Part shown: positions 11,780-24,680 of the stretch, one piece after another
How the letters are laid out: each line of letters opens with the position of its first letter
Numbering within the stretch: the stretch's first letter is position 1
Assembly (NCBI GenBank): GCA_026936325.1
Contig: JAPTHN010000001.1
Span: 97,727,859-97,791,858, forward strand
DNA length: 64,000 nucleotides
Direction of reading: 5' to 3'
Source: Platynereis dumerilii
Taxonomy: Eukaryota; Annelida; Polychaeta; Phyllodocida; Nereididae
Position numbers and translations under genes: made by a program
The notes under the pieces: generated by a model
Seen by the model: the letters and a program-made list of their open reading frames with translations, nothing else
Databases searched by the model: none
What the model was told of the DNA's origin: nothing

Positions 11780-13434
11780 GGGGGCCAGTCAATTTCACCT
11801 TTTTCAAAAATCACCTTTCCTGAAATCACCTTTTGACAAAATCACCTTTTGAAAAAATCACCTTTTTTTGGCCAAAATCACCTTTTTTTTCAAAAATCAC
11901 CTTTTTGCATACCAAAATCTCCTTTTTAATTTTTTTCTTATTTTTTATGGGTTTTTCAGTGTGTTAATAATTGAAGTTTATGTAAGACAAAATAAAACAT
12001 ATATATAAATTGATATAATGAAGTCTAAATAATTTAATAAATACAACATTTTATAACCAAATTATTGATTCTGTAATTAAAGATAAGACAAAAAAGATGA
12101 CAGAATTTATGTTGATGATTACAGACATGAGATTGATTACAAAAATAAAGATGAAATAGGTTATGCGTCTGATTCAAGACATGTGAAAGATCACAAAATT
12201 TCTGTAATCTTCCATGTATCATATATATAGTTCTTTATTCGTGCAAATACCATAAATGGAAACAGAATAACAGTACATAATTAAAAAAATTTACTAATAT
12301 GAGGCAAAAGCAAGCTGTGAGTCCTGTATGACAATGACCAAACTCTTCTTATAATAGCTTACGCCATGCAACAGTAAGGTCATTAAATGACTTATCATAC
12401 ATCATACATACATTACTGCCATATATACTCATACAGTATTGATTAAATAATTTACTTTTCACATTAGCAGAAACACCTGCAAAATTTGCGAGATATATTG
12501 ACCTTACCAATGAAATCTGTTTTTACATGTTTTATTAGAGGGTCATTAACATCATTAGTCAGGGTATGACCAAGATATCTGATTTCGTTTACAAGTGGCA
12601 CCTTTGCACCATTTACATGGATATCACCAAAATTTACGAATTTACCAAAAACAATAAGTTGGCTCTTCTTACCATTAAACATTATGCAGTGATAATTGCA
12701 ATCCTACCATTAATTCATAGACCTGTCCATCTTTCCCAGCCAAAGTATTAGTTGCCCATCCACAAAAACTTGCATGCAACCTTTTCTCACCCACTACAAG
12801 GTTTTAGGATGGGTTTTATGTTCAAAATTTATATTTCATATTTTGCCCCCTCCCCCCCATCCGCATTTAACGGGTATAATGCTTTTTACATTAATTTGTA
12901 ATTGACAGATAACCGACCATGAGCAATTGCAATTCAGTTCAAATTTTCAAATATTTGAAATGGCTGCATATCATTGGTTGAGCCAGAACTTATAAATTGC
13001 AAATATAAGATGGTTCTTATTATATAATATAAAGTTTTGTGTAGTATATATATTGTAAATAGTAGTTATACATTTTATGCCATTTTATTTATTTTGTTTT
13101 GCAACTTTATTTATTCTGTTGCCAAATATTTAATAAATGAGCTTTTCAACTAAGATTTTTTTTATTATTTTTTACAAAATGATTGTTGATATACAATACA
13201 GCTATGTCCTGTGATCAGTAAATAAGGCAATAAGTACAAAATTTATCAAGTTCTGGTCTATGGTGGCCATTGTTGGGGGGAAAAAAATAGAAAAAATTAA
13301 AAAGGTGATTTTGGTATGAAAAAGGTGATTTTTGAAAAAAAAGGTGATTTTGGTCAAAATAAAAAAGGTGATTTTGACCGAAAAGGAGATTTTGGAAAAG
13401 GTGATTTTTGAAAAAGGTGATTATAACTGGCATT
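11780..13434. mobile_element. Foldback-like DNA transposon with tandem AATCACCTTTT ends
   Basis: The left end is GGGGGCCAGTCAATTTCACC followed by about eight units of the type aaaatcaccttttg (to about 11925). The right end is the inverse: about seven units of aaaaggtgatttttg (13297-13420) ending ATAACTGGCATT. A 9-bp direct repeat CCTGAAAAG flanks it (11771-11779 and 13435-13443), as expected for a target-site duplication. The interior is AT-rich and has no transposase, but contains a decayed LINE fragment. Long inverted repeats made of short direct repeats resemble foldback elements. A 9-bp duplication would also fit Mutator-like or Merlin-like transposition. The superfamily is not resolved. 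Confidence 0.7.
12280..12712 (-). pseudogene. Decayed LINE reverse-transcriptase C-terminal fragment
   Basis: Minus-strand translation gives IMFNGKKSQLIVFGK, then INVNG-type and IRYLGHTLTND blocks, which match the FNxxKSQ and YLGH motifs at the end of the RT domain in CR1/Jockey-like non-LTR retrotransposons. After a frame change near 12490 it continues with KLFNQYCMSIYGS and LTVAWRKLL, the usual post-RT segment (AWRKxxRRxW). At least one frameshift and several stops make it inactive. Only about 145 codons' worth remain and no 3' tail is visible. It lies wholly inside the foldback-like element, so it either inserted there or was captured and carried by it. Confidence 0.75.
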
Positions 13435-13443
13435 CCTGAAAAG

Positions 13444-15602
13444 TATATCATTTCCTTGTGATAAAAAAAAAACTTAAATTATGAATTGTTAAAATGACAT
13501 TTTTCGACCGCACGCTATAGAATGATGAATTGGTAATATTTTGGAGTAATTTAGGAAAATATACTTTGAGGCCAAATTTATATTTGAACCAATCAACCAT
13601 GAAGATATTATTATTTTAATTGATGGTGCCACGACTGCTAGCAAAACAACGCTTTGCATATTTCGGTGCACGATATCTGATAAAAGTCTCTAATATTTGT
13701 GGAATTATGTTAATTTTGGCATAGAGACAGTGGCACAAGCCTAATGATAACACAAATATCCTTCTTGCCAAAAGTGATTATTTCCCAATAGTGTTCAATG
13801 TTGGTTTTGGCAAGGGAAAGTTATACAAAGAAAACCTTTTTTGTGCAATTGGAAAGAATAAGGAATGGTAAACACTGATTCTTAAACGGGTAAATAATTA
13901 ATGAATGCCAAAATCGGTTTTATTGATAAAAGAAAATATGATATCCGAAAAATTTGAATTGTAAATATGCACATATTTGAGACTGGAGATTGGAGTAGGC
14001 TATATGGCCTATCTCATTAATGGTGATACATTGCACTGAGAGAACAGAAAATATAGTGAACCTAAATGTGTTAGGACTTCTATCAAATTTCAAGTTCAGC
14101 TCGATCCCTGCAAATATTAATTGATAAGGAATGAAGCTGACAATTTCATAATTTTTCAGAAGGGGAAATTTTGATTTTGGTGAGTTTAATGATCCAATCA
14201 AAAGGCGCCAATAGTTTATCTAATGACTTTGTTCATTTGTGAATTACAATCTAAAAAGTTCAAGAATCGCAATAATTTGCTGTTCGGTTCAGAAACGTAC
14301 ATTTGAAAATAATTATTGTTTTGAAAATTTAATCAACTTTGTCAGGTTTTGTCACTTTTATGGGCCTTTAAGTCTTGCAGAAAAGTCTCCATAATCTACA
14401 AGTTCAAGTCTTGCTGCTCTTGCAGGAAAGTCCCAATTCCACCAAGATTCTGGTACCATCCGCAAACCAACGTGCGAGAATCACGTTAGTGGCTGATTGC
14501 ATGGCAGCCCGGCCTGAGGGTCTCTGTTAACCAGCTAAATAAAACGGACAGATCAGGAGGCACTCAGGCAGGGATGCAAAAACAATTTCTATTTTTTCTC
14601 TGATGGGGTAACTGATAGCCCAGGCAGAAAAACGATTAGAATTGCGTGATTTGAAGAATTAGGCGGAGATCAGTCAGGAGCTGTTATCATGATAGACAGA
14701 TGTATTGGCCCCGACCACAGCACGAAAGAACCAACAAAATCATAGCCCAGTTATCACACAGACATATCCATTTCAAAACAGCCAACTCGACTGCATGAGT
14801 CTGTCATCAAATACACCCAATATTATGCAGCCCGGCATGTGATGTACAGTTGTTGAAAGCCACATGGTATCACTGGGCTATCAGTGTGATCCAAAGTCAC
14901 TCAAATTTAATGTACGATTTGCTCTGTACAAGCTTTTATTACAGTCAATTGGCAAAAGAAGTCCATTGCATGCGCAATGTGAAAATTACAGAACCCATTT
15001 TATGAGCAGGCTTCATTGCTTACAACTGATATTTATAATATGTGCAAAGTAATTTGTGCATTATATATCTTTACTCTTTAGGCCTACATATAGTTTAGTG
15101 TAGGCCTACATGAAATCTCTTGACATATAGCTTAAGAGTACATGGAATCTCTTGTCATTCATGAACAAAATATTGAAAAGAAAAACTTTATTTTTCCTGA
15201 TGCTATAATATAATCATATATATACGAGTGAAAGTTTAAAAGAAAAGTTTACAAATTATATACCTACAATGTATGCTGAAACTTATTTGCAGCCCAGACA
15301 ACTACACAATTTAGTTAAATAGGACTAGAGTTTCTAAAAGAAACCCATATGAACCTATATTTTTGCGTCATTTTGGCCTCCATGTTTCAGTGTAACTGTA
15401 GACAGACAGACAAAGCTAAGTAGTGGATATTTAGAAGGGCTTTTGGTCTTAGGAGGTGATGTAGGTTGACACAAACAATGCACACAGACTACAAATGAAG
15501 TGTAGAACCACTGGATATATTCATAAACACAATAAGATGAGCGGTGAGATGACAAGACAAAGATGTGTATACATGTATACCAAGACAATAGGATATACTC
15601 AC
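13444..15602. other. Non-coding, probable intron
   Basis: AT-rich sequence with no supportable exon or mobile-element boundary. If the exon calls at 15603 and 795 are right, this is the first part of the intron between them. Confidence 0.45.
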
Positions 15603-15766
15603 GACCATGGGGGGCATGTGGTGAGGGGGGCCGGGGGGCCAGTCCATCTGACAGGTCGGCCTCAGCATGCTCGCAGGGGGGTAGGCCCGGGACACGTGCC
15701 ACTGATCCTGAGCAGCGCTCTCCCCCGAGGAGGCACTGCCCGCTCCCAGAACGAAGTCCAGAGTCC
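15603..15766 (-). CDS. Coding exon, Pro/His-rich, unidentified (transcription-factor-like)
   Basis: On the minus strand, a GC-rich, CpG-containing 164-nt open segment ends at the consensus donor GTGAGT (coding ...CCC CCC ATG GTC). With the acceptor CACAG just upstream it starts with 2 nt of a split codon and encodes 54 residues: TLDFVLGAGSASSGES, then QDQWHVSRAYPP, then MLRPTCQMDWPPGPPHH and MPPMV. The frame is closed by a stop shortly upstream, so it is either an internal exon from 15766 or a first coding exon starting at the well-placed ATG of MLRPTC. The LDFVL motif resembles the acidic LDFIL activation motif of KLF2/KLF4 proteins, but no zinc finger is visible, so this is only a hypothesis. 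It ends in phase 0, as the exon at 795-854 requires. Confidence 0.5.
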
Positions 15767-17071
15767 CTGTGAGTCCTCCCGGAAAAAGTTAAAAAGTCTC
15801 CTCAAAAAGGAGTAAAAAAGTCCACGGTTTTTGTACTGTATATCAAAGTATAACTGGTGAATTAGTGAAGGTATAAGAGCCAGAAGTTAGTCCTAGTGCA
15901 GCTCAGGTTATGTCGCATGTAAATGACACACAGTGTGTCCCCTATACCTAGGCCAGTCCTAGCTCTGAAGCAAAACAAAGATAGTTCGGTTTTGGCTGGC
16001 TGCCTGACCAGTCTCTTTCTCCTACGAGTCGGCAATACTAAACAGTGTTGTACACAGCAGGGACAGCCTGTCTAAGTTTGCAGATGTGTCCCTGCAGATC
16101 AGGGCTGGTAGCTGCCAAGAGTCCAGGTCACTGGTTGTGGTCAGTGTCCACCTTGCACATGGGAGGGAGAGATGGTCCCTGTAAGTTCCTGTGGAGAGGA
16201 AAGTGGTCCAGAGGCAGGAGAGTGGATGTACATGCATGGATGGCTGGCTGTAGTATGGTGATGGTTAGTAGCTGGCTGGCTGTTGGCTGCTTGCAAGCTT
16301 TGGCTGGCTGAGTATTGTGTGCTTTAGACACGGCCCGTGCACTCCTTGCTCACTGGTTGCTGTGCCTGGCTGCCTTCAACATCATCATTCTACTCAGCAT
16401 TCAGTCCCATCCCATTTTGCCCAATTCGCCTGCCCATGCTCTGCTGGTGGGCCAGTCTCTCACAGGAGGTGGCGCCCCTGCTGGGACTGCCAAGAACGAC
16501 TGCTTCATTGCTTCATCTCTGCTGCTTGATGCTGGATGCAGAGAAGGGGATGCTGGATACAGGCTCCAATGATGGTTTCATCCAAACCGGGTCTCAGAAT
16601 TTCTATGCAATGAATTAGATCAGAGATGAGATCCACAGCTGCACAGGATTTAACTACTAAAATAAAATTGGCAATATGATTCCATGAACTTCATAGTTTC
16701 ACTGACTGCAAATATATTGGCATTATACCCTGCATAGACATGCAACTCCCAGTTCAAATCCTGAGCTGAGACTTGGCACACACAGACAAACGAAGTCCAT
16801 CAAAACTGTAATATATAGGGCAATTATGATGCCAAATTGCCACTGTGTTATAAATACTATCCTCGCAGTGCTCACAGTGACTCATGAGTCATGATTAAAA
16901 AATAAACTGTGTTTTAGAGTTAAGCTTGATAATCCACAGCTTGAAATAAAAAGAGCTAGATCACAACTGCAAAATCCTGTGCCAAATTAGCCCATCTATG
17001 TTCAGGCACCAGATGTAAATGTCTACTTTAGCCCAACTTGTGGAGCCGACCTTCAGAGGATCCTGGCCTGT
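15767..17071. other. GC-richer flank, possible promoter/5' region, no gene called
   Basis: Base composition is clearly higher in GC than in the surroundings, especially 16050-16560, with short open frames on both strands and none that looks conserved. It lies upstream of the minus-strand exon at 15603 and could contain its promoter, 5' UTR or an upstream exon. I could not find a convincing splice-flanked frame. Confidence 0.3.
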
Positions 17072-17079
17072 GTTCTTCC

Positions 17080-17489
17080 TAGGGCTCTCACGATTAACCG
17101 ATTAATCGCCGCCGATTAGATTTTAGTTAAAAATCGATTTCAGTTTACAAAATCGAATAATCTGTTATTTGTATATTTGTACATGGAAGGCACTGTATGC
17201 TTTCAATTCCCGGTGTTAAGAATGAATTGCAACTGGATTAGTAAAGTGGATTGGCTAATTGGATTGGTTGATTGGAGAGAAGAAAGTGTGAAAGTGTGAA
17301 ATCCTAATTGCAATTAGCATTTTCAATGGAATGTGTAGGTCTCCCAGCTCTGCTTCAAGACAATGATATGCAAAAAACAGAACATCACTTGCTGTTTATA
17401 ATGGCGGGAAAACGGCGATTAATCGATTACGATTCGATTTTAGGCCATAGATTAATCGATTTTGAAATTCTGTAATCGTGATAGCCCTA
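17080..17489. mobile_element. hAT-type MITE with 8-bp target-site duplication
   Basis: The left end TAGGGCTCTCACGATTA and the inverse of the right end TAGGGCTATCACGATTA match at 16 of 17 bases. Both are followed by sub-terminal copies of CGATTAATCG. A perfect 8-bp direct repeat GTTCTTCC flanks it (17072-17079 and 17490-17497). An 8-bp duplication with TAGGG ends is typical of hAT elements. At 410 bp it has no coding capacity. Confidence 0.85.
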
Positions 17490-17497
17490 GTTCTTCC

Positions 17498-19602
17498 TAA
17501 AAAAGAAACACTCAGAAGAATTCTCAGAAGGAGACCAAGGGAAGTCTTTGAAAGGAAATGCATTGAATGTTGCCGTTTGCCAAAATTGAGGAGCATCAAA
17601 CGGCCCCGTGACCTGTTGATACTGCGACAGTCGCACTGCTCTGATATTTTGGCTCTGGGAAGAGTATCATGATTTTCTTGGGAAAAAGTCAATTCACGGC
17701 TGCCAGTGTATAACTATGGCCAAGTTGAATTGATCAGCGGTGGGGTTTTTTGGCAGGGAGCAAGCACAGCAGAGATTGTGGACGTCTGGGCCAACACGGC
17801 GCTTTTTTGGAGCCCTCCCATGTTTAGAGCCCTTGCTCCTCGAGCCTTGAGAGCCCTTAAGGGGCTGGTGCTTCATGTCTTGTACGTTGTGTTCTAACAG
17901 CCTTATAAACACTCATGAGCTTTGTTAGCTCTTGATGGTCATCCAAATCCTCCCAAGACTTGGCTAGCAACAGCACGTCAGCACCCAACAAGAAGACCTT
18001 GCTAATTTGACTCGCAGATGCTTCCAAAAACATCCATCGTATTGGCTCATATTGGCTAGGGCAGCTCACTATAGCTACTGAATCACGAGAATGTGACACT
18101 TGTCAACTTGTAGTAAGATGACAAGTTGAGAGAAGATCAGTTTGTGACACATATGCAGTTTTAGACATTAGATAAGGATTAGTTTCCAAGAAGGATTTTT
18201 TTTTATGGAGGTATAAAAGAATTGGATGCTTTACCCAAATTACACTGAATTGTGAAACCGAGTTTGCCTATAATTCTTTGGATAGAATTGAAATGTGATC
18301 TGTGAAATTGACAATATGACTAGATGGGAGTTCATTATGTGAGGAACCTATGAAGTGACAGTGTTGTGTGGACATTGATATCTTACAGGCTTCGAGGTCC
18401 TCTCACTCTGTCAAACAAACTCATGAGTGACCAATTATGACACAACATTGCTTTTTGGCTGTGATGAAGCCATGAAGTGTTGATCTAAATTCTAATCTGA
18501 TCAAGTGTTGGTGAAGCATCCTTCTCATCCTTCAACCACCTCCATCGACTGAGCTCCATTTTTTGGCTCCAATTCTCACCGTGGGAATGCAGCCAACCCA
18601 ACATCTCCATCAACTTCCTGCCTAAGACAAACGCAGCTCCTGGAACACTTTGCCAAATTTGACATGTGTGTATATCTGATAAATTGGCTTCGGCTCCTGT
18701 TCACAACTGTGTTCTGTGGCTTAGATAGCTCTTGGGACTTGAGCCCTGCATGTCATGAGCTTTAGTGGTGATAAAATTTTGCTCAGATGCTACTGGAAAA
18801 GGCTTCAAATAGTAGTGCCATTATGGAGCCTATATTATGAATTATGCAAATATGGATTAATGTAATATTACACCAACTTATTTTATGTTTTTGTTATAGG
18901 GTGCATCCGATTTGTCTGGTTCAAGAAGAAAAGGTGCAGACTTCAGAATCAGTACTCATCACCCAGCCACTGCAAATCACCCTATGAACTGGAATGGTGG
19001 GATAAATGGATGATTTAATTAAGTTTCACCTCAAATAATCAACGGATGGTACATCTGGATAGATTTGCAGCTATTTGCATCTTATTTGACATCATATTTG
19101 ACCAATGTCAATGTACAAAGAAAACAACTCCAGCCAACATCTGCAACTCTTGAGGCATATAAAGGCCCCGTTTCAAGAGGACAATGAATGGCGGGGAAAT
19201 CTACAAGGATGCAGTAAATCTAAGTCAAGTCTTTATGGACCATAGCTAGATGCATGGTCTATGTACACCTTCTTTGACACCAGATTCTGGTTTGTCTATA
19301 TTTGACCATGCATAGTCATTGCATAAAGACAGACAGACAGACAAACGTGATGTAATTTGCATCCTGGAGCTTTGATCTTATTCAGGTGAATAACCAACTG
19401 GGTGTGGTCCAACCAATGACTATGCTGCTTATGATATTCTATACTGCAGCAAAATGATAATGTAAGTAAAACACTAATTTGATATGGAATTCCATTGGAG
19501 AGATGTGTCATTTGCTAATGATGTTGATATATATATATGTATAAAAAAGTAATGTTGGCCTATATATTAATGTAAGCCTTGATTCACTAACAGATCATAC
19601 CT
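17498..19602. other. Non-coding, no recognised gene
   Basis: No supportable gene. A 112-nt open segment after TTTTTGTTATAG at about 18900 was considered as a terminal exon and rejected (two frames open, no similarity). Confidence 0.45.
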
Positions 19603-19604
19603 AT

Positions 19605-19677
<73 letters not shown>

Positions 19678-19687
19678 TTATCTATCA

Positions 19688-19719
<32 letters not shown>

Positions 19720-19740
19720 GTCTATCTGTCTATCTATCTG

Positions 19741-19808
<68 letters not shown>
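19603..19808. repeat. (TCTA)n microsatellite
   Basis: About 205 bp of TCTA repeat on the plus strand, with a small cluster of variants (TTTA, TCAA, TCTG) in the middle (19675-19745). Both flanking blocks are pure. Confidence 0.97.
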
Positions 19809-22440
19809 GGTTCTCAAGATTAATTTTATTTAGAAATTGATAAAAGAGGCAATGTTGAATGACAATTGAATTTTTAAGTATATCATTGTAAAATATTTTA
19901 TAAAAAGAAGTCATGCAATTGCTTTGTGCGTAATTATTGAAGCGAAAGTATATATATACAGTAATATACTTATATGTATAGCCCACTTAATGTGAATTTA
20001 AGTACACATATGTACATAACATAGTCATATATACATATTTGAATGTCAACATGATATTGAAACAGTCAATTATCGCCCAGTGGCTTCATTTATGACTGCT
20101 GGGCTATCATAACTCAAGGCTAGTTGGCAAGGTCCTTCAACCAAGTAATTATTTCAACATGAATCGAAAGCATCTTGGGCTACTGGGCTATTAACTAGAC
20201 AGAGTGGCGACACTATTACAAGCCTTAAAATCACAGCCACTTTTGAAAGTGAGACCCTGTCAACTTTCCTGATATTTAGGACTTTTCGTGGTTTTTGTGC
20301 ATGGTTTATGGTCTTAGATTCATCAGAAAAACAGCCATTCTAAATTTTTGAAATTCTAACAAATCATTGATTGGTCATTGTTCTTCATTGATTTAAGGTT
20401 GTATTCTGTTTCTGATTAAAAAAAGATCGATAAACTATGAAATGTTGTAAAAAATGTTTGAAACATCTCAGAATTGCATGTCTTAAAAAATATTTTACTG
20501 ATAATTTGAAACATTTAAATTGAAGATGGCCCTTTGAAGTGACACCTTTCCCATGATTATGCCCTTGTAAGTAAACATGTATGGAAATGATATATTTCAG
20601 GTGGTAAGAACAGCGATTGTATTAGCAGGGTGGTCTGATAGTCCATGGCATTTATGGCAAACTTTCTTGGACATGGAGTCTTCCATGCAGTTGGATATTA
20701 ACATTTTTGGTATAATGTATACGCATGCTAAATATACCTGAAACTTTTTACTTTAGATTGGTCTCCCAAGAGAAACCTATATATATATGTCTGCAGGAAT
20801 GCTTTATTCTTTACATAGGCATAACTTTGCCAAGCAATAGCTGAAGTAGTCTTCATGATATCATCGGAAGCTAATGAGAATGGAATAATTATTGATGCAC
20901 CAAACGATACCAGGTTCGGTATCAGTGATATCGGCACAGAAAACACATAATTTTGGTATCGGACTGCTCCTGAGGGCTCCGTATAGCCTATATAGGCCAT
21001 AATGTTCAAGATGGAATGGCATCAGAATCGGAGGAAAATACCAGTGCTATTGGATTGGTATTGGAAGTGATAATTGGTATATTATTACGATTCTACGAAT
21101 GGGAATATGTAAGCAAAGTAGGCTTTCCTGTCACTGGAGGCTTTGCATTCTGCAGGGGTGACAAAAATGTGCTGCCTGGTTTTAAAACAGAGATTTTACC
21201 ATTTCTTCCATTGGAAGGCAAAAGCCAAGGAAGTATTTTTTTGAAGGAAAATGTGTTGGCTGCATCATCAGTGCATGGTTGACGAAGGCAGCTCGGCTGT
21301 ACCTGCGTGATAGCAGCGATGATGAGAGGCAGCCTGAGACAGGGCAATTCACTGGAGCGTTTTGGTAATGACCCTGGGTTCGAGACACCACGCAACAGCC
21401 TTTTACAGCCAACACCAGAATCCTACACCCCCAGAAATCTGTCTAGAATTTCACAAGACAGACAGAGAAACAGCCCCAACCAGCATGAAGTGTGCAAAGG
21501 CAAACCTTCGTGTTTTGAGAAATTTAAACGTGCCCTTATCTACCAATTGGCCCCGACCGTTAAGTTGTGTCAAGCGGTCGCCATGGTGACATGCAAGGCT
21601 TCCGGTTACAAGGTCGTCCCTTTGTTTTCCATTTCACTCAATTATCGCTCATTAAACCATTTGTCCACAAGCAGTTTTGTTTGAATTCCATTGGAAAACA
21701 CGAGTTCATATTTTCTTCGGTACTGCATGAGGATGTGCATTATATGCAAAGCTGACTGACCTTGCGAAAGTTTCTTGGCAATGAATTTAAGATGCATATC
21801 TCTCTGGTCATACACTTGTAAAGTAAAACCAGTAAACCAGCAGGTGCGATGAAAATAATATTATCATTCACGCAATGTTTTAGTAATTAATACTTTATAC
21901 TTTTAACTGTATGACCCTGTTTACATTCCATAATGACCACAGCTGTAGGCTTATATATATAGAAATCTCAGAGTTTCCTTCAACATGGATGTGAATAGGA
22001 CAAAATTCTTATTTGTGAAATATCTCGTATTATTCATTTATCTTATATTCGAAGGCCTAGAAACTATTTCTTGTCTGTAATCTGTTGATTGGCTGAATTT
22101 TATTGTTGGTTAAAACTTTCAAAACACCACTAAATGGACTGCTAATGATGTCGATCTTCCAAGATATACGCCAATTTGGCTGAAGGCCCAAATATAAGGC
22201 AGACTACTAGATAGCAAAGACCACGGAAAAGTAAAAACTTAGGGTTAACTTAACCCATTTTCAAGTAACATATAGGGCATTGTAGACCTTTTCTGCTCTG
22301 CCCATGTTTTATATTAAAACTCCAAGTCGGAATGCCAACCTGGCATATCGTCTCAGAGATAGCTAGGAATATATTTCTGATAATTTATAGTCAGTCTAGG
22401 GTTCCATGGCAGTGTATAAAGGAGGGTGTCTTTCTCTTTC
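19809..22440. other. Non-coding, no recognised gene
   Basis: No exon could be supported. Around 20890-21060, blocks such as aacgatacc, ggtatcag and ggtatcgg look like the sub-terminal repeats of another decayed hAT-type MITE, but I could not pair two ends or find a duplication. Confidence 0.4.
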
Positions 22441-22447
22441 ACCAGTA

Positions 22448-23030
22448 TCCTCCTCCTCCTCCTCCTCCTCCTCCTCCTCCTCCTCCTCCTCCTCCTCCTC
22501 CTCCTCCTCCTCCTCCTCCTCCTCCTCCTCCTCCTCCTCCATTGAACTCCTTCCCCCAAGCTGTCCACCTCCTCTTCTACCTCCTTTGTCCTCCTCCTTG
22601 TTTGTCCTCTCTTGTCCAATTCGTCTGGCCTCCTCCTCCCTATTTGTTCTCCTCCTTGTTAGTCCTTCTTGTCAATTGTCCCCGTCCTCCCAGTGTGTCT
22701 TCTTCCTCTTCTCCCATCTCGTCGGTCCCTCTTGCTTGCCATCTTCCTCCTCCCCCTCCTCCTTCTCCCCCCTCGTCCTCCATCGTCCTCCTTCTCCTGG
22801 GCTGATCCCCTCCTCCTCCATCTTGTCCTCATCCTCGTTTGTCCCCGTCCTTGTTTGTCCTCGTCCTTGTTTAACCTCTCTTGTCCGCTTGTTCATCCTG
22901 TCTTCCACAATGTGTCCTCCTCTTCTCCTATCAAATTGGTCCCTCTTGTTTGTCCTCCTCATCCTCCTCCTCCTCCTCCTCCTCCTCGCCCTCCTCCTTC
23001 TCCGCCGCCGCCTCCTCCTCCTCCTCCTTT
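22448..23030. repeat. (TCC)n microsatellite and long TCC-rich pyrimidine tract
   Basis: A pure TCC array (22448-22540) is followed by about 490 bp of mostly pyrimidine plus strand with interspersed CCTCCTCC and TTGTCCTC units, closing with a second near-pure TCC/GCC block (22955-23025). Open frames here (poly-Ser, poly-Pro, poly-Arg, poly-Glu) are products of the repeat. Confidence 0.95.
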
Positions 23031-24680
23031 TGAGTATAGACGTAACAAAACCAAAACGTGCAAAAACAGTTTTGTTGCGGCAAGTTCTGTAGAGAACAGA
23101 GCCTCCCCGTGCGACACATGTGTTCTGGCTGTGGAGCGATAAATCTCCCTAGTTGTTCATTGCCTCCTCCTCGCCCTGCAGCTGCGATCGCCGTCTTTTG
23201 AAGCTCCTTAATTCCCCATCTCTGGTTTCTTAAGCGTCTGTATTTTTCCCTCATCAAGTCATCGGTTACCTTTGGTTTCTTTTTGGTTACCTTTGGTTGT
23301 CGTTGGTTACCAGTGTCACTGTTTACTACGACCTCCAGCACGCGATAAGAAAATCAGAACAGAAGAAAGAGAGGAAAAAAAGAAAGGGGAGTTGTTATCT
23401 TAAACGTCTTTGTGTTCTTTGCTGTTCTTATCTGATACGGGATCAGTGCGATCCACAGCCATCTCACAGCCATCTCACAGCCATCTCACAGTCCCATCCA
23501 AGGTTAACAGGCCTCCATCTCCCCGCCGATGTTCACCCTGCGGTCTATGAATTGCCCCCCCCCCTCCCTCTTCTTTTAAGATTTCTCTCAACTTCTTATG
23601 AGTGGCATTTATCGAGATTCTTAAACATTATGCTCTCATCCAAGGCAACGTACTAACATGACATTTTGAGTCTGCATGATTGGAAATTAATTTTTATTAC
23701 AGCTGGGGTCAAAAGGGAAGACTCAGAATTATCTGAGCCATGCTTTAGTTGTGTCAGACTGTATAATGTGTTCACGTATTCAAACACTCCTGAGTCTATG
23801 CGTTTGACTTCAGCTGTAATGAATGCATAAATAAATTCTGCGTGCACCACAGTCAATGTGTCTCATATTTACATATTAACATTTTCGAATATGTGCATGG
23901 CATTGATATGACTAAATACCATATCCTTCAATTAATGTGAAGAGTCAGCAGTCTGACAAGGTTTCTGGTGTGGTGTCTTTGGGAATGCATGCCTCAACAG
24001 GACAGTCAAAACCAACTGATTGCTTTCAAAAACAAATCACTGTCATTCTGGCAATTTCTGCATTCAAGGAGTTTGCCTTATGGCTAAAATCTCTTATGAG
24101 GGGTAGGCCTATAGCATCATTCTCCAAAATGAAAAAAAAAACAACAAACATTTATATTTTGAATAACCTACATATTTTTATGTTTGAGATACATGTACTA
24201 CCAATTTTCACACATTACACATGCAGGCAGAAGGAGACATCATGTTACTACATCTTGCACATGCATGGAGATGTGTGGTGCATGTGTGGACTGCAAGTTC
24301 TTGGCTCCGGCCCCAACCACCATCTCAGGCTGCATCTTGCAGCGTCTTTCAATACATTTGTGATCAGAGTGATCGAAAGACACCTGTCCTTTGCAACTTC
24401 TTTGATCCTCGCCATCCTCTGATCAGAACCAGGGAGCCGTGGGGCGTGCCAATGCTGCATATGGGCATGTTGCTGTTCTCTGATGGACAACTGTGTCCAG
24501 GTTCAGCCTGTCTCTTGAAGACATGTGTCTGCAAACAGCATCGCCTGCGGATATATTTATGCATTTATAGGCGGGCCTACTCATATCATTTTGTCAATAT
24601 CCATATTGGCAGTATTGAATCTACAGATATGCATGCAGGTATCGTCCAGTGCATGGCTGCATGCAGTTCCATGTTACAGT
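23031..24680. other. Non-coding, with a short 11-bp tandem repeat
   Basis: No gene could be supported. At 23455-23492 the unit cacagccatct is repeated three to four times, and at 23260-23305 a ggttacctttggtt unit is repeated three times. Confidence 0.45.

Noticed and set aside
18901-19014. Possible plus-strand terminal exon after TTTTTGTTATAG
   Set aside because: Two frames are equally open for about 35 codons, neither resembles a protein, and no upstream exon was found.
22332-23341. Several long open frames in both strands (poly-Ser, poly-Pro, poly-Arg, poly-Glu)
   Set aside because: All come from the TCC-rich tract; no splice signals or recognisable domain.
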